A stretch of DNA of 64,000 bases. Source: Erythrocercus mccallii (taxonomy: Eukaryota; Chordata; Aves; Passeriformes; Dicruridae). Every line of letters starts with the position of its first letter. The first letter of the stretch is position 1. Made by a program: the position numbers and the translations under genes. The notes under the pieces were generated by a model, which saw nothing but the letters and a program-made list of their open reading frames with translations, was not told the DNA's origin and did not search any database. This document shows positions 40,101-52,100 of the stretch, piece by piece. The stretch is from assembly GCA_013397435.1 (NCBI GenBank), contig VZRG01001537.1, forward strand, positions 112,081 to 176,080, given 5' to 3'.

Positions 40101-43100
40101 GTTCAACACAGTGGCAGAGCTGAAGAATCCAGCTCCATTGTGTCTGCATTGCAGCTCTATAGGCCTTTAAGGAAGGGAGATATATTTTATAAATGGAAAT
40201 GAAACCTAAACCTTGCATACCTTTACAGAATTTAGGAAACACAGAAGTAATGCAGCAAACACAAACAGCTAAAGCCAGACCACCTCACCCTGGAAAACTA
40301 AGCTGCAGCAAGGAAAATTTCAATTAGATGTGAGAAAGAAACCCTGTCATTACAGCATAGTCAAACATAACCGAAGTTGCTCAGAGGGACTGTGAAATCA
40401 TTATCCTCTGGCCTGGTCAAAATTAGGCCAAACAAATTCCTAACAGCACTTCAGCTCCTGCAGGGAGATCAGCTCCTGAGCTTCCTCCAGTCTAAGCTCA
40501 CCTACAACTCTGTGTGCCTATTTACTCAAACACAAGAGTTGGAGTCTTGCCTGGATACAATTCGTACATTAAAGTAGCCCTGAATACCCCATTAAAAGCC
40601 CCTCCAGGCCTGCGGGCATTCCCGGTTTTGTGTGACAGCGGCGCAGGAACGCCAAGCGCGGAACCCCGAGGAGCCGCACGCGCCCTCGCCAGCAGGGGGC
40701 GCTCCTGCCTTTGGGAAATCCCCCGAACCCGGGTTTCAACTCCTGTCACTCCCCGGTCAAAACTGTTTTTCCATTGTCTTCCAGGAATTTCTAATTGATC
40801 CACTAAGGCATATATTGCTCTATAGAAAAGGATAATTTTTTTAAAGAATAAGTTTTGTAAATATCCCAATATAGCGTCACTGGAGACAGCATAACCTGCA
40901 CAGTCATCGTGGCTACGACGGCCTGGTTTCATAATGGGCATCCTCAGTGTGTTCATACAGTGCACCAATGGAAACCCATTAGAACAGCCTACACTTTTAA
41001 AGAATAGAATTGCCCATATTACATAAAAAGTCATTTATTATTCAAAGTAGATATCATGAGAAGGAAGGCAGGGGTTTTCTTCATATTTCCCATTTTTGCA
41101 TATGTAAACTTGCAGAGCTGAAGAACAATAAAAATACATTCCCTCTGACTTTTTTCATTCTTCTGTTATAAATCAGCTTTTTATTGTTTCAGTTTTTACC
41201 ACCCACTGTCTGTATCTACTCTTTCCTTGAAGATGTGCAAGGAAAAGTGTTTTACCTTCTCCTTTGAAAACCTGTTTGGACCTTACAACAGCTACAATAA
41301 ATTTTTCTGTAAATTGTTTATAACATAGAGTTAGACTAAAGCCTGAAGTAAATCATATCACCTGGTCAGATTTTTAACATCCAAACAAGTTTCATAATTC
41401 ACTGACAAGTAAGTTATGAAACCAACCGTAAATTATAATAGGAACCTGCTCATACAGTAAGTAATGACAAAAGCTCTTACTGAAATTTCTTTCAATTAAA
41501 CAGGAAAGGAACCACCTAAGGACTGTTCTGTGCCCTCAGCCTGTCAATGTAATTTGTATCAACAACACTAGAAGCTGCATGACTAGAAACATCTGTAGAG
41601 ACCAATTAATTTTAGAGTTTAAGGAAATTTAATCTAAGCAATCCAAGGTGTAACCATAACTTTATAAAAGTGTTTTTACTTTTTGGAAGCTGGAAGATAA
41701 ATACAACAGAGATACTGGAGAGGAAATTTTAACAGACCCCTTTAATTTAGAGTCTTGTTTAATTTTCTCAAAGTTTGCCTTCTTTTCCCCCAAAACTTTT
41801 AAATCCCAGAACTTTTCCTGTTGTGGTGCTGCTTTTACTAACTTACCTCAATGGTTAGCCTGGCTGGGTGGTTTTCAAGAAGCAATTGCTCAGCTATTTC
41901 TTGTACTGATTTAATAACTTCTTCTTTTTCATCAAGTTCTCTCATTAATTCCTTTTTTCAGACAAAAAAAAGTTTTAGAACTCTCTCTAATGGTTAAAGA
42001 TCACACAGTAATTCCCTCTGGTATATATTAGCAATACATACTGCATGATATTCCTTTTTTCTTGTTATATTGGGGTTTCTTTCACTCCAGTCATATGCAA
42101 CCTCTTCCTCTTCTTTTTCATTCAGCCATATCAACTCTCTAGTAGCACGAGACACAAAATTGTGAAGAGTATCGAGATGTCTTTCCTGATTTCTTGATGT
42201 GTTCTTTATTAAAAGGAAAAGAAAAAATTTAAAAGAATCAGAATTTAAAGCTCATCCCTTATCAGAAATTATGCACACTCAGAAGCTGAACATGGAAGAG
42301 GTATGATTAACTTACCAAGAGTTTTGAATACTGGCTCTCCAGTTTGTGCAGTTTTTCTGCATAACTGAGTTTAAGAGGGGCAGTCATTTGGATCTATATT
42401 TGATATATGGGATCAAAAGACAATAAAAAGGTTAGATATGTTAAACCATTAGATCTCTTGATTTCACTATAAGTCATGTAGAGATCAGAAATAAAGGTAA
42501 GACTGTGAAACCCAAACACAGTTCTAAAATTCAACATTACTTTATGGGTCACCCAGTAAGAAAGTAATCAAAGAAATTAATAACGTGGTGTAGTACCTCA
42601 CTAATTTTGGCTTCTTTAAGGCTGGATTCAAATTCCTCAATAGCTTTGTGGACATTCTTGTGATTTTCTAAATGGCTTTCAACACTTGGCAAATCTGAAC
42701 CCCATTCTGCTCGATCAAGTTGAACCTTACAAACAGGAAGAAAAGATTAGCCATGATCTATAAAAAGTAAACTTTATCATTAAAAGTGGACTGTTTCTGC
42801 AAAAATTGCTACCTGCATTTCTTCCACCCAGCTCAATAGGTCCTGAACAAACTTCATGTTCACTTCTTCTTCTGTCAAATTCTGATCAACAAAAGCTGAT
42901 TTCATAAGAGGTTTTCTAATTTGCATCAGTTTGAGTGTTTGCAGAGTCCCACTGTCTACTCCTGTCACATAGCTCTGAATTAACCGTGGTGGGATGCCTG
43001 ATGGGTAAGCGGGAGTGATGGTTGGTGTCAGTCTGGAAGTGAGACCTGATGAAAGGCCAGATGTCAAACTGGAAGAAGTCAAAGTAGGTGTTAAACCCTG

Positions 43101-46100
43101 TGTCATTGCAGCATTTAATTCAGGCGTTAGGTTTGTTGTAAATCCTGAGTTTAAGCTCTCTGTTATTCCTGATATCATCAGCTTTGTCTGCTCTGTGGTC
43201 AGCACATGTCCCTTGTTGTACACGGAAGAACATTCGGTCCGTAAGGCCATCAGGTCATCACGAAGTTTTGCAACTCTATTAAATCAGAATTTAAAAAAAA
43301 AAAAATCCCAATGAATGATTGTGATTAAGGTTCATCATGATCAACTGAATAGTGATAGGAGCTCACGTTATCTCTTACACTTAAATATTTATAAGCAAGT
43401 ATTTTTATCAGAAAGTACAGGGAATATCAGCTTATAGTTCTATACTGATAATAAATGCGTAAATCAGGCAAAGATTAAAAAAACAGTATGGGCACTAACA
43501 TGCACTATACACAATTCCAGGGAGCAATCAGCAAACCAGAAATCTTACAAGATGCTACATGTTGCAGCAGATCAAGCACCTGCAGTTCACTGCCAAGGAT
43601 TTATGCATTTCATCTCAATCAGTTCAAGGATGAATTCCAAAAAAACTTTGGAGCCACTTCTTCATAAAACAGAATTATGCAGTTTAAATGCTTCTTTCTG
43701 CCAACACTGTACACAGTGCCACACGTAACCTAATGTTACACCACTTATTACCTGTTACTACACCTATCGCTGTTACCAGAAATCTAGCCTCCATTTAAAA
43801 AATCAAAGTTAGTAAATTCTAAATGTATTTTATGTGCAATAAAACAAGCTACCATCTTTACACACAGATATCTAGTAAACATTAAACATTAGGTCAAGTT
43901 CAGGAGTTGACTTCATTTTCATAAATAAGTACAAATAGCTCCTGTTGTCTTCAACATTTGTGGGCAATGCACTCACCAGAGTATCTGGGTGATATTTGGG
44001 TGCCCAGTGACAGACCACGAAGTTTATGCATAGTCATAAAGAATTTAAAATTTTGGGAAATTGGGAAAATTATGGGTCCATAAAAGGAATCCATATTTGG
44101 GACATTTATTTATGACCATAAACATACTGTAAAGTACCTTTGAACAAGCTGGTCTGCTTGATAGTATTTTCCATCAATAAGAATTTGGGCATCAATCACT
44201 TGCTGGCGGAGAAGATTCTCAGATTCAAGAAGATATCCAGCTATCTCTGCTTCATGTTGGAACTGGAGCCCTGACTCCAATCGCTTGGTGTCCTTAATAA
44301 ATAAGAGAAAGTCATAAGCTTTGCAGCTAAAAGAGATACCAGCTCTAAGAATTCCTTTTTTAAAAAAACCCCAACTTATTCTTATCTTGAAACAGTTGTG
44401 AAGCATTTAATTAACTACAGAACAAAAAAAAAGTAACTGGACACATTCTGGGCAACTTGTGGTATTTTCTTGATACGCTACCTTAACAGTACAATGAAAA
44501 TAAAAGTAGCAGCTATTAAGGTTGTCCTCACAAACCCTTAAGAAATTTTTGCCATTCAACTTCTTTAAATTTATGAATAGAGACAAGTAGAATCACTGAC
44601 TGACTTACAGACTGCAGAGCATTCCGGGCAAGTATCAGTTTGTCCTCACAGCTCCGGCTGTCCCTCTGGATTCTGTTTGCAATTTGCTGCAGCATTTCCA
44701 ACCTAGGTGATGCCAAAGCATTTCAGGAAAATAAATAAGTACTATGTTATTTATATTTATAATCACATTGCATGACTTTAAAAACAAACAAACAAATCTA
44801 CAGCATCTAACACAAAGCACAAATGCATATGTCAAGTTACCTGTTCCCTTCTAAGGTTCCATTACCAAAGCTTATACAAGATTTAATCAGCGTGGGACCA
44901 CAATTAACAGAAAGGAAATTCTCATTAGAGTCAATGCTGGTTCGAGTACTAGTGCTGTTGCTAAACAGCGAATCACTGCTATGATAGCTGTAACTATTGC
45001 TATTCATTTTTACATCCAGAGCACAGTTCTTCTGGTTGTTTGCATTTGCTGAAAAATGAAGATAAACCTCCTGCAAAATGTACAGCTTCTAGATATGAAA
45101 TTCCATGACTGGCTTTTGAAACACCCAGACTCCTCCTTTATATAGGCTTCAGCATGCACATTTAAAACCCAGCAATTACTATTCTGCCAGCTCTTCAAAG
45201 GATTTTTCCTGGGGCTATGTATGCTACCTTGCTTTTGGCTTCCCTACCTTGCATTAAAGCTTTGCAAGTACAGACTAGGCAGTAACAATTGGGCGTCTCT
45301 AGGAAACAGACACACCAAATATTTTATTTCAGTGTCACTAAATAACCATAAACCAAGTAAGAACTAAAAAAACTCTTTGCAGTGTCTCTCAGACTTTTTA
45401 ATGGAAATTTTCAAAAAGGAGTGAAGGGAGAAATCCACACTCGACAGTAGAGTACAAATAACCTCCAAGTGGGGCTGACTCCTTTTCCTTTAAATAGAAC
45501 TGCACAATAAAACTGGCGGAGTATCAGGATTAATCAGCTCATTACAATATAATCTGAGACACCTATACACCATCCAGCCTGCCGTCATTCTTTCACTGTC
45601 CAAGCATGCATCTTCACTAACTGCCCTGTCCCAGTACACTGTCCTCCTGCAAATTTCTCTTCATCTTCTTCCACACTGGCCTCTTCACAGCCAATTGCTT
45701 CTAGCTGTTTTGACCAGAAAATAAGTAAGAAAAATCTAATCACTGCTTTAAAGTTACTTTTTAACTCAAAATTTGGGCTAGGCTGATTTTTTTCAGTATT
45801 TCACCCCCTGCCTTTAGGATTCCTGAACAACCACACCCATCCCATAAGGTGACTATTTACGCAGCAGAGCTCAGCAAAGGCACAGACACGCCCCTGCAGC
45901 AATGCCAAACTCTGCTAGTTTTGCAAACTAGAGCTCAGTTTGGCACTCTCCTCATTGACACCATATTAATTTTGATCCCATACACCAATCTGGCCACACA
46001 CTGTCTGTTTGTGCTGATACTTTGAGATATACTCAAAAGGCTTGCAGGCAAAGTTTTATTACTCACCAGGTTTTAGTATTGGCTGAAGCCACATTTTTGC

Positions 46101-49100
46101 CAGAGTCAAATTTCACCCCAGGAGCTGTATCAACACCTCATAATAATGAGGTGCACTAGTAACCAGTGTAACAAACATGGATGATGTTCTGTGTCCATTC
46201 CAATCATTCAACCAATACTTTGAACTTGGTGACTAAGCCAGAATCACTTAATGAAATTTTCTATCTCATTTTACAGTGACCATCACATGTAGTGACTATC
46301 ATCACATAATCTGTCATTTTAAGTGTGTTTACCCTTCCTGAAATATGGGAAGGAAGTTAGGTTCATGTTTGTTTATCTGTGCTCAGACCATATGAATAAA
46401 ATAGAAATAAACTAATGTCATTTACACATATTCTCAACCAAGATAATCCAGCTTTTCTGCAAGTATGAACAGAATTTCTACTGGTGAAGCTAAACACTTT
46501 GCTTTTGGCAGGCTGGGACAGATTAACCTACCAGACCTAGTAAGCTGTGTTTCTGCTGCTGTTTTCCAGTGTTCTGCTCTGCATAAGATGGAAAACTCAG
46601 TATTGTGTGGACAACTTTGTATTCCTCTACAGGAACTCATTCCACAGTAGGGTGCTATGAATCAACACCTCCTACTGAATCTGCCATTTCAGTCGTGCTC
46701 ATGCTCTTGCTCTTGTAAGCATGACACGTGTTTAATCAACTCTGACTGTCTTTGCCCTCTGACTGAAATCTCTCTTACTGAGGACTACCTTTATAAAGAT
46801 CTGGATTTCTCACACCCAGTTTCAGGTACCTAAACGAGAGAGATATGTCACTCTGTTGTCACCAGAAAGTCAGTGACAAGATCCTCTAGGAAGTGAATCA
46901 GATATCTCCCTTGGATGCATAAAGTCAAGCAGAATGAATCCAGATCTAGGTGTCTACATCCACCCCAAAAACCATTTAACTTTAAGAGGGTTTTTAAATT
47001 AATGAATGGATACCTGTGTATTTAATGAATGAATGCACCTGTGTCTCCCACAGAACTTAAAAAGATGTATCATTAAAAATGCTCTCAGACTGCATCAAGA
47101 CTTTAATCATGCTTAGTACATCATCAGTGATGTCCGAAAGTGTCCCACAGCCTATCATGGAAGGTTCCTATGCCTTTCCACATCTAAACATTTGGTGTGC
47201 TCTCGAGTACCACTAACTTTTTAAACAACCTTTACACAGGATGTTAGCCTACAATGTTGTGCACCAAGAAAAATACACATTTCATGTAAAGGATAAGGAT
47301 GGTCCTTATATGAAATCAAGTTGAAATGAGACAGTGACGTGGTATAAACCCAGCTTTGACTAACTGCACAAAGAAGGTGGTTATATATGTGTATAAGTGC
47401 TTTGATGATCTGAGGCACAGATGCTGCTCATCACAACCTTCTGAACCCACCAAAGTTGTTTATGTCTGGACCTGTCCCTAGACAAGTAGAGAATTTCAGA
47501 TCTTGAACAAAGGCAGAATGCTTGATCTAGAAAAATAATATGGACATTATAAATTTCGGTATGGGTTAAAATAACAGAAAATATATTAACAAAGCCTGTC
47601 AAATATTCAGTAGCATACCTCTCCACTTCAGGTCGAAGGGTCTTCTCTCTTTCCAGCATGGCAATAATCAGCTTTCCCCATTCTTTTTCTATATCATTTG
47701 GATGGTAGCCTTGAGAAAGTTTGATGCGTCCAAATTCTATCCAGACCTTAAAAATTCATATGTACTCGTTATTTTAAGCCACAGAAAAGGAGGTTCTATA
47801 CATTTCAATGAATGTTAAAGCTTACCTCCAGCAGTTTATATAGATGTTTAATTTTTGCTTTATCTGTCTCCTTCGGTGGAATTTCTGTTTCTTTAAACTG
47901 TAAATATTGATTATAAAGTGCCTATAGAAACATTAAAAATAATATCGAATTTTATTTATAGTGAATATAATCTTAGTCTCTAAACCCTCTTCTAATATTC
48001 TTTACAAGCTTATCTTTATACTGTTCAACCAGAGTTCAACAAAAAACAATCAGTGACAAGGTAAAGATTTGCTTTTTATTGTTTGTATGCTAGCAATGTA
48101 TTGATTGTACTTTGAAAAGGTTAAAGAGTAGTACTGTTCTACAGTCGACTTGATTGTATAAATCAACAAGCATGTCATTTGTTCAAGTATGCTTTGAGTC
48201 AGTAAGATAAAGACTTAGGAGGAGTCTAAGCCACCACACCTCACCTTCAATTCCACAGGACTGTTGGGAAATGTTCTGTCAGACATTATCGTGACATGGT
48301 GTCTGATCCACTGCATGAGGTAGTTCACCATATTCTGATATTCAACCCATTTGACTTCAACATCCTGCCAAAGCAATACCCAGATTACAGAAGAGATGAA
48401 AATCATCAAGAGCTCATTTCTGCTTTAACTTTGAAGACTTCAGTCTTCACACATACAGAAAATGGAATTTGAAATCCTGCAATTCTGAGACCATATTTAT
48501 TTGCTCTTTAAAGATCAGGTCCAAATATATGATTTCAGTCTTCAGCTTTGATCTTGAATAATTTTACTGAAAATAAAATATTTTCTAGATAAATAAACTT
48601 CAAGCTGGTAAGAAGCAGAAAGGCATAATTTATACATTCACAACTGAAAAGTAAGAACTGTATCTTTCTCCAACTTCAGGCATGTTGTTTTCAGTTGAGC
48701 TCTTTGCACAAATATTTTCATGTCTATGACATGAAATAGCTAAGACTTTAAAATCTCAGCCTAGAAAAACCATATCAAAGAAACATGTGACAGCAGTCCT
48801 ATGTTAGTCTAGCTAACATTCTGGATCTGAAATTCAGTCTTTTATTAGTGTAGTTCACATGCTGCACAAGTGCTGTTCTCCTACTTACATTTGCACTGAT
48901 GCCTTCACCACCTTCTGGTACTTTGGGAAATGCATCATAAAGTGATGACACATAAGTTATTACTGACTTCTCATCAGGTGAGGAAACATCCACATCTAAA
49001 AGAGCAAGACAGAACGGTGCTTCATCATGTAGTTGTAAGAATGCCCATAAATATGCTACAACCTGCAGACAGACTGGACTTTATTTTAGTGTTGGGGGTT

Positions 49101-52100
49101 TTGCAACAAAGCCATCTATAGCTCCCTTACCTTCAGGATCCAGAAGTCTGGCAACACCAAGTTTTTCTGCTACAAAAAAAGCATGTTCTAAATTTGCGAG
49201 GTTGCTTTGAACAGCAACAGTATTCATGTCTATCAGGTCCGGCCTGTCAAATAAAAACAGCAACACTTGATTACAAGTCTTTACCAGTTTTAAATTACCT
49301 CTGTACTGGTAAATCAAACCATGAGCATGGACAGACACAGCAAAGGAGTTTGCATTATAAAAGGATTTCACTAAAATCAGGTGAACAAGCTGAGACCACT
49401 GCTAATTGGGAAACACAAGCAGCAGAAAACTACAACATTCGGTTCCTCAGGTACAACGTGGTTTCCAGCCATCCTTTAAATACACCTCTACTTTCTTATG
49501 CATATTTGTTCATGTGTATTGACATTGTATTTCAACACCTTGTCCTTTCCACTGTCCTTGAAGCAATTGAATTCACTTTTCTCTTTTACAGGAGAAATGT
49601 AAACTTTTTACTTGCTACTGCTTTCACAAGTTTTCAGTCATTTTGCATCAAATTCTTCAGTATGTGTCAGAAGTCACATAGTAAAGAAGTTTAGTCACAA
49701 AAACATAACTATAATATTTTCTGATGAGCTTTACAGATGCCTTCTTCAAACGCATTGAAGCCCTGCTTTCAGATATACACTGGTGCCAGTTCTCTTATAG
49801 GTAACTCTCAGCCCCATGCACTTAAACCCCCACACTTTCACCCTGCTAAACTCCATTTCCAGCCACAATATGCTTGCTTTAATGGAATAATTTTCTTAAG
49901 CTAATCTTGTCTATGAATATTTTTAAGGTCCATAAGTATTATCATGTATCAGTCCTGTACCATCATCACTACTTTAATGTATTAAATTAATGTTAAACTT
50001 CAAAACTAATATTGTCCCTTAAGTATGCTATGTAGGATCTGAGTTTTAGATCTTGTGAATCTCAGTGTATTACTCCTTGTCTCTTTCAGCACTTGGAATT
50101 CTCACAGCCATCCACCAAAAAGAAATAAGGGATTTTCAGACATGCTGAGCAAAAGCTCATCTCACTAAAGTTAGCTAGAGCCACAAGGGTCCGAAACTTT
50201 TGCCACTGAAATCCTACACTACTGAAAACCAAACTCAACATGAAAAAAACCTAAAAGAAAATACCAAAAGAAAAAAAAATTGGCATACAACTTTCACCAA
50301 ATAATTCAGTTCCTAAATTTTTCTCATTTTTGTTTCTAGAGAAACTATCTTAGTTTTACCAAGTAGGAGTTTTAAATAATTGCAACAGATAGAAATAAAA
50401 CTGTTAAATACAATTGTTCAGAATTAATGTTAACATTAATTTTGACAGCATCCCAAATTCCTTTGATAACAAAATGGTATTAATTTTGGGAAACTCAGTA
50501 CAATCTTGTCTTTGAACTAACTACAAGGGCACGGTATATAAAAATCTGTTTCTTTTCAGCCATTTAGAATCACTGTGTTCCTTGTGCTCTTTTGAAGACA
50601 ATAACACTGCACCCATTATGCCCTGAAAGAACACTTAATAACAAAATGTAAGTGGTGCAATATAATCCTCCTAAGGCAGTGGGACTTTCCACTTCCAACA
50701 TGCTTAGTGGGGGCATAATCAAGCTCACACTGTTTTTCTCTGAATTTCAGTGCAACGAAAACAATGCAATGAAACTAATATCAGCCATTGCTCTCAGCAG
50801 CACAGAAAATCCATGAAAAATAGAAGACAATGCTAGAAAAGAAAACTGAGCACCCCCATCTCCTGTTTCAGCCACAATAATGGAGATAATATGAGTAATA
50901 TAGATTGCTTTAACAGCAGTTTTGACAAGAGAATCAGGTTTTTGTCAGCGTAACACTTTGCTTAGGTTATTTTTTCCTCCTGCCTTCTTTACATTTGTTT
51001 CACATTTGATAAAAATGTCCCAAGAGTAATACTTGCACTGCCTGTTCGATTGCCAACTCTCAGAACATGAAAGGACGTGTAAAAGCCTTGACTATTCCCA
51101 GAAAACAAGCTGCAAGCTGCAGAGACACTGACACAATAATCTCCTTTAGAATAAAGCTTTAGTTTAGTTGAAGAGGTAAGGTTGTTCTCCCTGCAATACA
51201 GGTCAATGAAGTCAATAAAACTGCTCTTGCATAATAAATCATTTTACATCAGTGCTGTGGCTTCACCACACAGCTGAAGAAGAGCCTACTCTCTGAGATG
51301 CCTGCCTGCCTACCTTTTAAACGTATTTTCCCACCCCTGCAACTCCTACCAGCATTGGACTATATTAGTTTCCTTTTGAGAACAAGGGAAAATTGCAATG
51401 AATACTGCCATTTTCGGTTAATTATACACTTAACATATAGTATACTGACCTAGATTAACTGATCTGTATTTATCTAAAGTCTTGGTCTACAAGAAAATAC
51501 TACAGAAGATGGCATTCATGTCTATCTTGATAGTGCATGCCTTCAGTTTTTTAAAGCAGACAGAAGGCTCTGCATCTGACTGAGAACAAGTCCACTAATG
51601 GTTTATGAAAGGGAAAAGACAAGTATTATCACTTGAATGCTAAAGTATTCAGGCAGGAGCCACAGCAAGATCATTCTGCCTAGGGCTTGGGGCCTCCCCC
51701 TCTGCAGATCACCCCTTCCTCTTCATAAGTAGTAGAAGGATATATTGCAAAGCCACAGGAAAAGGCGTTTACCTCCCAGAGGTCAGTAAGACTTCTTTTA
51801 GCCTGAGAAAACTGCATCCAAAAACATGGCTCAGGAAATCACTGGTTTCCATACTACTCCTTTTGTTTAATAGTGGGGATTTTTTGCATTTTTAAATAGA
51901 AATAGGTGCTATTTTTACATGCTGTAAGCTTGCAGAGATACCTGTCCACTAACTCGAAATAACTTGAGATTCCAGTTGTGATGAGTATCCTCTAATACAT
52001 ATTTTTTTAATTGTTGCAGTTGAAGCAAACACTAGATTTAAAAGCATTGTCCATCATGGCAAACATTTCCATTTTTTTAAGGCTACAGAGCAAATATATG

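Noticed and set aside
40522..41034. 170-codon minus-strand frame across the CpG patch
   Set aside because: Its length is explained by local GC richness. It has no DST similarity, no suitable splice sites, and flanking DST exons join in frame without it.
45056..45076. TTTTGCAG at about 45070 as an acceptor for an upstream untranslated exon of BPAG1e
   Set aside because: A well-placed TATA box at 45137-45144 explains the 5' end without it. Kept only as an alternative.
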